The notes below the pieces were generated by a model, which did not search any database, was not told the DNA's origin, and saw only the letters and a list, made by a program, of their open reading frames with translations. This document shows positions 22,118 through 31,467 of a stretch of 64,000 bases of DNA, one piece after another. Numbering within the stretch: position 1 is the stretch's first letter; every line of letters starts with the position of its first letter. A program made the translations under genes and the position numbers. The DNA comes from Pyrenopolyporus hunteri (taxonomy: Eukaryota > Ascomycota > Sordariomycetes > Xylariales > Hypoxylaceae): NCBI GenBank assembly GCA_902806595.1, contig CADCXC010000009.1:806001-870000 (forward strand), read 5' to 3'.

Positions 22118-22707
22118 CGGATATTTGTGAGACGGAATCGCGATGGCTTGGTGAGATGCCGGAACGCATTTGAGAGGTCAGGTTATCGTATGTACAAAGA
22201 CGACAATTTTAAGTGTATGAAATGTTGTTGAGTCTGGAGCAACGAGACGATGCGGGTTATTTAGTTCTTAGAGTTTGAATTATGAAGCAACCGACAACTA
22301 AATCTACCTAGGTTACCTCAAGATAGGTACTTGCCATCTTTAGCGCTTAACTCAGGCGGTCAGCACCGGCACTACGCACTAATCCGCCTTCCTTAGCTCA
22401 AGTCTTTGGAGGGGTATTCGCGCCTATGCTAGCTGCCCCTCCTGCCCCTCACCCGCTGAAAATTCCCATAGTACCGGTACCTACTAGAGCTCAGCTGCCT
22501 TGACTCATTCTTTGAGTGACTGCTTCTGATTTTGCGCGGATAAAATTTTGAGGTCGCTAGGCCGACACACTCGACGACCTGCCGTTTCATCCTCAAATCA
22601 TAGATGTGTACATATACCTAATATAACCTTTTCCAACCTTGACTATCTCAGGCCCATCCTCATAGTTTTGCAACCACTTTGCGCGCCGTCCTTCGATCCC
22701 ACCTACG
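22118..22707. other. Divergent promoter TFIIIC subunit / HIS7
   Basis: Upstream region for both genes. It holds a TGACTCA site (22501-22507), TACCTA-type scraps near 22.3 and 22.48 kb, and a pyrimidine-rich leader before HIS7. Confidence 0.65.
22501..22507 (+). promoter_or_regulatory. TGACTCA site (Cpc1/Gcn4 element)
   Basis: Perfect palindromic TGACTCA about 200 nt upstream of the HIS7 start. Eight bases on is TGAGTGA, a one-mismatch copy in opposite orientation. Gcn4/Cpc1 binds this motif to induce amino-acid biosynthesis genes, histidine genes included. Confidence 0.7.
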
Positions 22708-24339
22708 ATGCCTACGGTCCACCTGCTCGACTACGTCGCGGGCAACGTGCGGTCCCTCGTCAACGCCGTCGAGAAGTGCGGATACACAGTAGAATGGGTC
22801 CGAAATCCAGATGAGGTTTCGCGCGCCGAGAAGTTGATCCTGCCGGGCGTCGGCCACTTCGGCCACTGTCTAAGCCAGCTGGCCTCGGCCGGATACCTAC
22901 CCGCCGTCCGCGCCCACATCGACGCCGGCAAGCCCTTCATGGGAATTTGCGTTGGCTTACAGGCGCTATTCGAAGGCTCGATCGAGGATCTCGACACCTC
23001 GGGCCTAGGACTGATAAAAGGTACGCTGGACCGCTTTGACGATAGCCAAAAGTCTGTCCCGCACATCGGCTGGAATAGCGCCAATGCCAGCGGCAAGAGT
23101 TTATACGACCTCCGCCCGCAAAGCAAGTACTACTACGTCCACTCGTATAAATACCCGTATGTGAAGGGCGAGTTAGAGGACCAAGGGTGGACCGTGGCGA
23201 CGGGAAAGTACGGCGGAGAGGTATTCGTGGGCGCGGTAGCGAAGGCGAACGTGCTAGCGACGCAATTCCACCCGGAGAAGAGCGGCGTCGCAGGGCTGCG
23301 GGTACTAAAGGCGTTTCTGACCGGCGAAGGTGCCAAAACATTAGGACAGGAAATAGCAGGCCCAGCGCCGACAGGGGGGCTAACGAAGCGCGTCATAGCC
23401 TGTCTCGACGTGCGGACGAACGACCAAGGGGACCTCGTCGTGACGAAGGGCGACCAGTACGACGTGCGGGAGAAGACGAGCGACCGCAACGTGCGGAACC
23501 TGGGCAAGCCGGTGGAGATGGCCAAGAAGTACTACGAGCAGGGCGCGGACGAGGTCACCTTCCTCAACATCACCAGCTTCCGGGACTGTCCGCTGGCGGA
23601 CCTGCCGATGCTCGAGATCCTGCGGCGCACGTCGGAGACGGTGTTCGTGCCGCTGACGGTCGGCGGCGGCATCCGGGACACGGTGGACACGGACGGGACC
23701 AAGGTCAGCGCGCTGGAGATCGCCACCATGTACTTCAAGAGCGGGGCCGACAAGGTGTCTATCGGGTCCGACGCCGTGCTCGCCGCCGAGGAGTACCTCG
23801 CCGTCGGGCGCAAGCTGTTCGGGAACACGGCCATCGAGCAGATCTCGCGGGCGTACGGGAACCAGGCGGTCGTCGTCAGCGTGGACCCGAAGCGCGTGTA
23901 CGTGCCCAAGGTGGACGCGACGCGGCACGCGACGCTGAAGACGGAGTTCCCGGGCCCGCGGGGCGAGGCGTACTGCTGGTACGCGTGCACGATCAAGGGC
24001 GGGCGCGAGACGCGGGACATCGACGTCGTCGAGCTCGTCCGCGCCGTCGAGGCCATGGGCGCCGGCGAGATCCTACTCAACTGCATCGACCGCGACGGCA
24101 CCAACTCCGGCTTCGACCTCGAGCTCATCGACCAGGTCAAGGCCTCCGTGCGCATCCCCGTCATCGCCTCCAGCGGCGCGGGCCACCCGAGCCACTTCGA
24201 GGAGGTCTTCCAGAAGACCCGGACCGACGCGGCGCTGGGAGCTGGTATGTTCCACCGGGGAGAATACACCGTCAAGCAGGTCAAGGATTACTTAGCGGAA
24301 AAGGGACTGGAAGTGCGGCAATTTGAAGGGGAGCTATGA
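22708..24339 (+). CDS. HIS7: Imidazole glycerol phosphate synthase (HisH-HisF fusion)
   Basis: Bifunctional histidine-pathway enzyme: the glutaminase half makes ammonia, the cyclase half converts PRFAR to imidazole glycerol phosphate and AICAR. Single exon, 543 aa, normal length. Glutaminase (about 1-205): GNVRSL, LILPGVGHFG, the catalytic Cys in GICVGLQALFEGS, and His/Glu in TQFHPEKSG. Linker, then cyclase (about 226-543): RVIACLDVR with the catalytic Asp, FLNITS, PLTVGGGIRD, GADKVSIGSDAV, LLNCIDRDGTNSGFDLE with the second catalytic Asp, and VIASSGAGHP. Both active sites are intact. Very GC-rich, biased codons suggest good expression. Confidence 0.98.
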   Translation: MPTVHLLDYVAGNVRSLVNAVEKCGYTVEWVRNPDEVSRAEKLILPGVGHFGHCLSQLASAGYLPAVRAHIDAGKPFMGICVGLQALFEGSIEDLDTSGLGLIKGTLDRFDDSQKSVPHIGWNSANASGKSLYDLRPQSKYYYVHSYKYPYVKGELEDQGWTVATGKYGGEVFVGAVAKANVLATQFHPEKSGVAGLRVLKAFLTGEGAKTLGQEIAGPAPTGGLTKRVIACLDVRTNDQGDLVVTKGDQYDVREKTSDRNVRNLGKPVEMAKKYYEQGADEVTFLNITSFRDCPLADLPMLEILRRTSETVFVPLTVGGGIRDTVDTDGTKVSALEIATMYFKSGADKVSIGSDAVLAAEEYLAVGRKLFGNTAIEQISRAYGNQAVVVSVDPKRVYVPKVDATRHATLKTEFPGPRGEAYCWYACTIKGGRETRDIDVVELVRAVEAMGAGEILLNCIDRDGTNSGFDLELIDQVKASVRIPVIASSGAGHPSHFEEVFQKTRTDAALGAGMFHRGEYTVKQVKDYLAEKGLEVRQFEGEL

Positions 24340-24759
24340 AGTTTATATTCGGGAGATTGGAGGGGGAAGACGGAAGGTCCGGCGTACTTGTCCTATTACA
24401 GCATTTGGTAGATGGGCGTTATTTGGGCTAGACATGGAGAAATGGACATGGAATGTTAGAAAGCTCGTCTTCCATTGATGATAGTTTTGTGCTACTATAC
24501 CATTGCCTTGAAGCGCCGATCCATTCGCAATCTTGGTCCTCTAAAACTGATGCTTTTCGCCTACGGACTGAATAGAGCAGATGGAATCGAGGTAAAAGAA
24601 GAACCATGCGCCAAAGCTAACTGTAATGCTTGCATGCATCCCGAAAACTCCGAAAAGCAATCCTAACCTCGTAAGTACTATATCGACGCCGAACGGTCCC
24701 CAAGTTCCCGAGTAGAATCGAAATGAGCTGAACGAGCGTCTGGGCATGGGAAACTACGC
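24340..24759. other. Intergenic, convergent gene ends
   Basis: 3' flanks of HIS7 (plus) and antizyme (minus). No gene recognised. Confidence 0.65.
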
Positions 24760-25809
24760 CTAGATTTCCATGCCCATGAATAACCATTTGCTGCTAGTGA
24801 CATCGACGTCCTTGGCCCAATGGTCCAAGGTTATCAATTCGAAACCGACCCACTGGAGGCTTTTCATTAATGCCTTTGCGTAGTCGTGCGGCATTGAACG
24901 GTCCACGCAAATCACGACATGCGAGCATCCGATTGGTCCATCGGCCAAGTCGATCAAAGCAATGAGCCTGCAGTTTAGCGTCAGCATGACTGTGACTCGG
25001 AACGGCATAATGGGAGGCACAAGAAAAGGAAAAACTTACGCTTGCTTGAGGTCACGGCCGACCAACCCGCTGTCAAAGAATGCGAATAAAGACTTCTCGT
25101 CGCCGTCCTCTGCGATAAAGGCTCGGAAGCTAGCACCTCCAGCGTAGTCCCAAAATTCCATCCACCCGTTGACGTGGACGGCGGGCTTAGTACTATCGAC
25201 ATTGGAAAAGGAAGACTGAGGCGTAGAGTACGTGTAGTCGTCAGGTGGCGTGAGCGCGTAATTAACACCAGTCAGGCAGGAGCCATTACCGGCCATGTTC
25301 CACTCACCCTGGAACACGGCTTTCATGGACTCGCAGAAGAACCTCTCACATTCTTCCCTGATCTGAAGTGTTGCCCCCCCTCGGCGGCCGCGGCTAATCG
25401 ATGCGTTGCTGCCGCGCTTCTTGTTGCTCTTGGGTTGAAGCGCGAGCTCGTTAGACGGCGTGATGGCCGCGAGGGGGGGACTTGATGGAGGGGATGGTAG
25501 ACCTGAGATAGGGACCTCAGGAATACCACTCGGCCCCTGTTGCGGAGGATGGGTTAGCGTGCGGGTTCATGTCATATGATGGAGTTATACATAGATGCCT
25601 TTGTATGCGACATGGAGAGGGTATGGGGACGTGGACATGGACGTGGATATCAACATACCTGCAGCCCCGGTAGTGCAGTAGTGCAGCCCCTTCAGGGACG
25701 CAGTAGGGTCGACAACGTAGCAACTGGCGAGGACATTGACCTCACGGGCCACTGCCTCGCCATAGTTACTACTACTACAGTTATTTTTATTGTTTTTCAT
25801 GGGCGCCAT
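24760..25809 (-). CDS. OAZ1: Ornithine decarboxylase antizyme (+1 frameshift)
   Basis: Antizyme binds ornithine decarboxylase, sends it to the proteasome and lowers polyamine synthesis and uptake. Three exons: 25659-25809, 25040-25536 and 24760-24967 (donors GTATGT and GTAAGT). After splicing, ORF1 runs 56 codons from the ATG at 25809 and ends with GAEWYS then TGA (25517-25519). The antizyme domain lies in the +1 frame directly after the TCC codon: about 228 residues, including EECERFFCESMKAVFQGEW, VNGWMEFWDYAGGASFRAFI, SLFAFFDSGLVGRDLKQALI, HVVICVDRS and the C-terminal SSKWLFMGMEI. Skipping one base at TCC-T-GA gives a 284-aa protein. The match to the antizyme fold (GNAT-like) and to the shift-site logic is strong. 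Not an assembly error in my view, because the stop sits exactly at the expected position. Confidence 0.9.
25517..25522 (-). promoter_or_regulatory. Programmed +1 frameshift site TCC TGA
   Basis: The last sense codon of ORF1 is TCC (25522-25520), followed by TGA and then G. The context TGG TAT TCC TGA parallels the animal antizyme site TGG TGC TCC TGA. In known antizymes slow decoding of the UGA, raised by polyamines, lets the ribosome move +1. Confidence 0.85.
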
Positions 25810-28109
25810 GGCTACCGATAGAATCCAGCGTTATCGTAGGGACTGAGTTGATTTATGGTGATTCTTTTTCGGAGAAGGTGAATCAAGAAACTTCGGGAAA
25901 ATCCGAAGGGCGAGAAGTAATTGTGCGTTAGCGTGAAAAGCTTTGTTGGAAGTCAACCTTTAGCGACGAGTTCGACTGTTCGGGGAATCGGACTGTAATT
26001 CGGTGTCTTTTTTGTGAATTGGGCGGTCTGAATAGGTAGGCACCTAACGTATCGTAGAGTTGAAGTTCACGAATGATGTTTTTCTTCTGAAGTTCTGGGG
26101 CGGCAGGTAAGGCGAGATCAAATACCCTGGAAATTTAGTAACAGCAGCGGTCAATTGCGGGCGGTCGCAGTTCCTAAAACTTAAAGGGCGGGCCTGTGGC
26201 TCTAGATTCTGGAAACGGCGAGACTGTGCAGCAAGCGGCAGGCTGGACCAATCATGACGCTGCCTTGTAACCGTGCCACCCCGCATGTGTATCACGTGTT
26301 AGTCCAACATCAATTGAACCAATGAGCTGGGAGCGTGTTGATTGGCGGTTGATCCTTGTGTTTCTTGTGTTCCTTGTGTAGCCTTGGCGAACTCCATTAG
26401 GCCAACCCTCGAAAAGCCGGTCAGCCCATTCAACGGCCATGTTCACTATTCGATCTTCATAAGGGAATCGCATGTTCTTGCTGTTGTTTGATCTTGATAA
26501 ATGAAGAACCTTGGCAATATGTATTCGCCAATCTATATTCGATTCCTTATCTGGATAGTAGAGCCGAGTTAGAAATATACAACACATAACCTATTGGGAA
26601 TTCTCGGATATCTCTCTACATAGTCACAAGGTAAAATGTTTGTCTCTTAGGTGGATAAGCTATACTCATAATGCAGATGTCTAGGTATCTATGTAAGCTA
26701 CCTATGTAGATGCCTTACTCCTTCGCGTGGTAGCGCATTCAGGCGCCAATACTAACATTCAAGTAAGCTACAGGCTTTCCTAGTACGTACCGTGCAATAC
26801 CAAGCTAGAGATTACCACATCTATTAGCGATTAGGTATTTCATTGCGCTTCTGACTCAGACCGTGGACATACTGTAGAGCTAACTATGCGCACAAGTCCT
26901 TCAAACTTTGAAATTTCTTGATAGATCGACATAAGATGTCTATCGCTTAAAGCATTTAACTCTTATGCTTTTCTCTTTTCTTAAAGTTAGTCATCCCGGA
27001 CTCAGATAATCGTCGATTCACTTAATATAATAGCTAGCCTTAATGACTCGTGAAGCGGTAGGTAGTTTCGCCCCGGAAATTCCGGCTTAGAGCTTACTCT
27101 ACTAGTGTCTGCAATACATACGCAGCCCATATATTGGCGTTTTGGCCACTGGGGACCGAGACAAGGTGTAAGTGCAAATACCGGTGTCTGGTACATATAA
27201 TGCTCAAGGACGCCGAGCGATGATGATGCCTATACCCAGGAGGTCGCAATGTTATCCAGCCAAGTCCATACATCGGAAATTTCAAATAATGAAAGGGGTG
27301 ACTAAAGATCTCAATCTTGGCGGACACGGCGTTTGAGGCATGGGATTACTTCAAGGTATGCCAAAGTTAGCTTCAAAGGGCATTTCGTAGTTATGAAGCC
27401 GCTAAGTCAACCTGATGCGACAACTCTTTCCACTTGGCCTCCACCCATTAAACTATGGGAAAGCACCCATACCTAAGACGCACGTACGTGACGGCAATTG
27501 TACTGCACAATACAAGGGGTCACACCCCTCTAATGATACCCGCCCTATCCGTGCCCTTAGCCTCATCGGGCGAGCGATAAACCCGATAAACTTTATACGC
27601 AGCAGGTACTGTACCCAGTAGGGCCTGGGGTCTGGCAGGTGGGCACCTCCGATAAGGGAGGAGTGTAAGTGCACGTTTCCTCAAAATGATGCGATGATGT
27701 GGATGTACACGGGATCAAAAGTCTAAATAGTAGCGCCAATTCTACGACGTGAAGCCTGACATGGTATCACCCGCAGGTTCCGTGGGCGCGACGAGCGTTT
27801 TTAAAAGCCGTGGCGTCCCTGCCCAACCCATCAGAGCACGGAGCGAGTTCTTTGTTGTCCATTGCTCATTGCTTCTTCTGCTTCATGCATGCGGGGCTAG
27901 CTGCTGTTACACTCCATGTCAATCATCACCTCGCCATTCTATTCCCAATACTGAGCTGGACTCCTCTATTAATTGACTTGATGTCTTGATAAATATTATC
28001 CAACGAAGTACTATTCAAGCTCGCTGTCTCTGTATCCCTCTCTCCTATCATCGTCGTATATTCCGATATCTCCACTCTGTTCCTCTACCCACCACCAACT
28101 CCAGTAGAT
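25810..28109. other. Gene-poor spacer, about 2.3 kb
   Basis: The left part is the antizyme promoter. A 111-codon minus frame (26252-26587) and several shorter ones show no recognisable motif. TACCTA scraps near 26.03 and 26.68 kb. The right end (27.8-28.1 kb) is the C/T-rich leader of the Yippee gene. Confidence 0.55.
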
Positions 28110-29015
28110 ATGTATTCCATAATGTTCAACGAGGTGCTTCCGGCCCCTCCTCCTCCACCTCCTCCGCCACAACCTGTTCGAGATGAGTCTGAGGGGCCTA
28201 GGTTCCCCGTCTATCTACTTCCGAGCCTCTCTATGCCATTTCGCCGAAGACGGCAAAGCTTATATTCGAGCCTCGGAAGTCCCCAGAGCGATACTACGCC
28301 GTCTTTGAGCTCGTCGCCGACGGATTCGACACCATCGAGTCCGACGAGGAGCCCTTCGACGCCTTCGTTTAGCCTACCCACGAACTTCTTAGCCAACCTC
28401 AAACCGAAGGGCCATCATACTAAACCATCTACCGCATCCGTGGGTACCTCCGTGCTCGCGAAGACGCACCCTAACACCATCCGGTGTTCTGCGTGTTCCG
28501 CCGATTTCGCCTTTTCCTCGCAAATCGTAAGCAAAGGTTTCACGGGCCGATATGGTCGGGCGTTCCTAGTGTCACCACCAGAGAAAAAGTCTCGTAAGGG
28601 CAACAAAGCCGGCAACTTAACGAATATAAGAATTGGCAAATCCGAGACCCGTCTCTTAGTAACCGGATCGCACGTCGTCGCGGATATAACCTGTGCCATC
28701 TGCCATGCCAAAATAGGCTGGAAATACATAGACGCGAAGGAAGAGTCGCAGAAATACAAGATAGGGAAATACATCCTCGAGACTCAGAGGGTGGTCGTAT
28801 ACCGTAGTTGGGAAGATGTCGGGGTTGACGACGTTCCCGAGCTCGACGTGGACGGGAAGGATTTACAAGCAGAGGGCGACGAGGAGCCCATCGTCTTCGA
28901 CTCGGACGATGAAGATGAATGTGAAGATATATTTATGGGAACGTGGGACCCGGATGTTGCCGCGAAAAGGCGAAGCCGAAGAGTTAACCGACGTCCTAAG
29001 AAAAGTGACGACTGA
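28110..29015 (+). CDS. Yippee/Mis18-type zinc-binding domain protein
   Basis: Single exon, 301 aa. The N-terminal third is disordered: a run of eight prolines (residues about 13-20) and Ser/Thr/Pro-rich tracts. The centre (about 120-225) is a Yippee domain: RCSACSADFAFSSQIVSKGF with the first CxxC, then GRYGRAFLV, NLTNIRIGKSETRLLVTGSH, DITCAICHAKIGWKY with the second CxxC, and YKIGKYILETQRV. The four cysteines should bind one zinc. The C-terminal tail is acidic (FDSDDEDECED), then basic (AKRRSRRVNRRPKK). Typical Yippee proteins are about 120 aa, so long low-complexity flanks are added here. Relatives include yeast Moh1 and animal YPEL; cellular role not established for this form. A second ATG lies at 28122. 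Confidence 0.87.
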   Translation: MYSIMFNEVLPAPPPPPPPPQPVRDESEGPRFPVYLLPSLSMPFRRRRQSLYSSLGSPQSDTTPSLSSSPTDSTPSSPTRSPSTPSFSLPTNFLANLKPKGHHTKPSTASVGTSVLAKTHPNTIRCSACSADFAFSSQIVSKGFTGRYGRAFLVSPPEKKSRKGNKAGNLTNIRIGKSETRLLVTGSHVVADITCAICHAKIGWKYIDAKEESQKYKIGKYILETQRVVVYRSWEDVGVDDVPELDVDGKDLQAEGDEEPIVFDSDDEDECEDIFMGTWDPDVAAKRRSRRVNRRPKKSDD

Positions 29016-29385
29016 TTAAGAACCTTACCTATTAAGCGAGACGGTACGTACTTGAAGCATTTCATGGAGTTCCATATCAGTAGGACCCCGGGAAGGTGTC
29101 TATTTAGATAGTAGATGAGGTATTCCGGCTCTATACGTATAAGGGGGAGTGTTTCACGGATTGGAACCAGAGAGCTTGGATCTAGGCGGATTTTTGGCGT
29201 TATGAGCACTATCATGTCATGCAGAGCGTATGGGCTACTATTGATACCCTCACTATTATTAGTTAATGATACTATTCTGTCTATTGTATGAGCATCCGGG
29301 CCTCTCTAATGTAACGAGCGCTATGGCGAAATCCACGAGGAAGATTTCATCAGTATAGGCCGATGGCCGTCTAAATAAGTTATCG
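29016..29385. other. Intergenic, convergent gene ends
   Basis: 3' flanks of the Yippee and DTD1 genes. Nothing else recognised. Confidence 0.6.
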
Positions 29386-30175
29386 TCATTGTTCAGTTGG
29401 TGTAGGTGCTGGCGCTGGCGCTGGCGTGGACTTGGATTTTTGACCAGCTGATAGTTCGAACGTGACCTAAAATCGAGTTAGCACCGTCTCGCCTCGGTTA
29501 GGGGGCGCCGAGGAATTTTAAGACATACAGGACCATCATTTACTAGAGCAACCTCCATCATGGCCCGAAATACTCCATTCTTCACCTTGTCGGCCGCATA
29601 GCCTTGTTGGACTTTCTGGAAGAAGTAGTCATAGAGTCTCTTGGCTTCCTCTCCTCCCATTGCGTTTTGGAAGTTGGGCTTGTTGCCCTTAGAAGTAGAG
29701 GCAACTAGGGTAAATTGGGACACTTAGGGTATCATCGTTAGAACGATTGCGAGTGACAGCAATTCCTTTCGTCAGAGGGGCTTAAAAACCCACCGCACAG
29801 GACTTCACCACCTATATCCATTACGTTCTTCTTCCACTAATAAGTAAGAACCCGTTAGACCTGGCCGCAGGTTACGCGCATATGAGACGTGGAGGGGAAG
29901 GGAAGGGAAGGGATGGAGGCGCAAATATGTCATCATACTTTGGTTCCGGTATCGTCATCCCATAGCTTGAACTTCAATACTTTCGCTGCGAGGGATTCTG
30001 CTTCCGCCTCCGTATCACCCGGGGTTACTGCTGCGAAGACGAGAACTCCTTTGCCGATTGACGATACTAACTCCTTTTCCACTGTTACGGACGCAGATAG
30101 AACACGCTGCAGGATGGCTGCCCGATATATAAATATTGAATTTTGGATGCTGAACGTAGGATACTAACCTTTCAT
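29386..30175 (-). CDS. DTD1: D-aminoacyl-tRNA deacylase
   Basis: Removes D-amino acids (and Gly from tRNA-Ala) mischarged on tRNA, a chiral proofreading step in the cytosol. Five exons: 30169-30175, 29939-30117, 29794-29836, 29529-29722 and 29386-29466, all phases matching, 167 aa. The first coding exon is only ATGAAAG (donor GTTAGT), completed by CC to give MKAILQRVLSASVTVEKE. Family motifs: IGKGVLVFAAVTPGDTEAEA, KLWDDD, WKKNVMDIGGEVLCVSQFTL with the active-site SQFTL, then MGGEEAKRLYDYF, and VNDGPVTFEL with the Gly-cisPro motif (NDGP) that gives chirality selection. The C-terminus carries a short Pro-Ala repeat (PAPAPAPTPT). Both motifs are intact, so it should be active. Confidence 0.93.
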
Positions 30176-31467
30176 CTTGGATAATGCAAGCTTTATAAGT
30201 CTCACTTAGTTAAAATCAGGCCTTGAGAATGAATAACTATCGACGGGACTATAATATAAAAACTGTAGCTATTCATATATGTAGGTACGTAGATTCTTCA
30301 ACTAAATTGCACTAATATGAGTAATACGGCGACGGGCTTCGTCGGTTTGAAGTACTCTGTACCTACCAGGTAGGTATTGGGTTATGTATGATGAGGCAGA
30401 TACGGGTTACCGCCTGGCCGCCGGGTGGCAGATAAAGGAACGAGCACCGTCTTTCTTGGTGCCCTAAGGAAGCATGTGGGCGGTCCCCCGCCTACTATGG
30501 GGGTTGAAAAAGGAAGTACCTAAGCCAATGTCGAGATAAAAGAACAAATATGTATTATTCATGTATGGGCACCTGATTTGTTTAATGATGTGTACCAAAT
30601 GGCATAAAATAGAGGAAAGTAATAATACTTTTATGTACATTTTAACAGGGTAGCCTCATAATGGACTGATGTATATAAAGTCGCTGGTAGTCGAAGCACT
30701 TTATCTTTCAACCTTGGAAGGTACCTATCCACATGTATTACGTGTACCTAGGCAATCTGACTGAGGGCGGGCTGAGATCAGAAGCAACTTCAATGAACCT
30801 CCTACATAAGGTACCTACCGAAGTACCTAGCTAGCCCCATAACCGCACGATTACCCTTTGATTCTGCCCTAGCAAGTCCCTTGACGGGTACAGTTCACAG
30901 TACGTAACATCCCACAGACAGGTCAAGTTAAGGCAGGCTGGGGGGCTGTTTGACTGGTATCCAGGTAAGGCAGGTAGGCTGTAGCTGCACCCTGCGGTTA
31001 CCTAGGGCTGTGCTGCATCGCAATCTTTCATCGTCGCAACTTCAAGAGGTGAGAAAAAGATTCAGCCTTCTGCACACACGCCCAATCCAGTACATGACCT
31101 AGGTAATTGGCAAACAACAGTGTTTTAGACATTACCTCTCCCGCACCACAACCCGGCGAGAAAAGCAAACGACCTTCTTTTTTTTGCCCTTCCCTCCGCT
31201 GTAGCAACCGTATCTGAGCCCACGCCAAAATTGAGTGCGATACCGTTAGACTGACGAAAGGTCGGTCGGCAGGTATCAAAGTTAACCCAAAGGTCACGTC
31301 GACCTATATCCCGCGCCAGTTCCCCCCGACACCAACTCTCGGCCATCATCACCTACCATTTCGGCCGGATCGCCCCAATCCCCGAATTCGATCTGCACAA
31401 CTGGTGCACGACCTCGAACCCTCACATAGTTCCGCTCGGGGTCTATTCCTGAGCTCACATCGCCGCG
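30176..31467. other. Divergent promoter region DTD1 / NOT3
   Basis: Upstream of DTD1 (minus) and NOT3 (plus). TACCTA/TAGGTA scraps are dense near 30.28-30.38 and 30.72-30.83 kb. Short open frames show no protein character. Confidence 0.6.

Noticed and set aside
23187..24326. 379-codon plus-strand frame within HIS7
   Set aside because: Shadow frame: extremely Arg/Gly-rich because of GC-rich codons in HIS7, no domain, fully overlapped by the real enzyme frame.
25517..25519. TGA in the antizyme gene as a sequencing error or pseudogene mark
   Set aside because: It sits precisely where antizymes shift frame, in a TCC-TGA context, with intact frames on both sides.
26252..26587. 111-codon minus frame upstream of antizyme
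   Set aside because: Composition is not gene-like (repeated Arg-Asn-Thr), no motif, and no exon to join.
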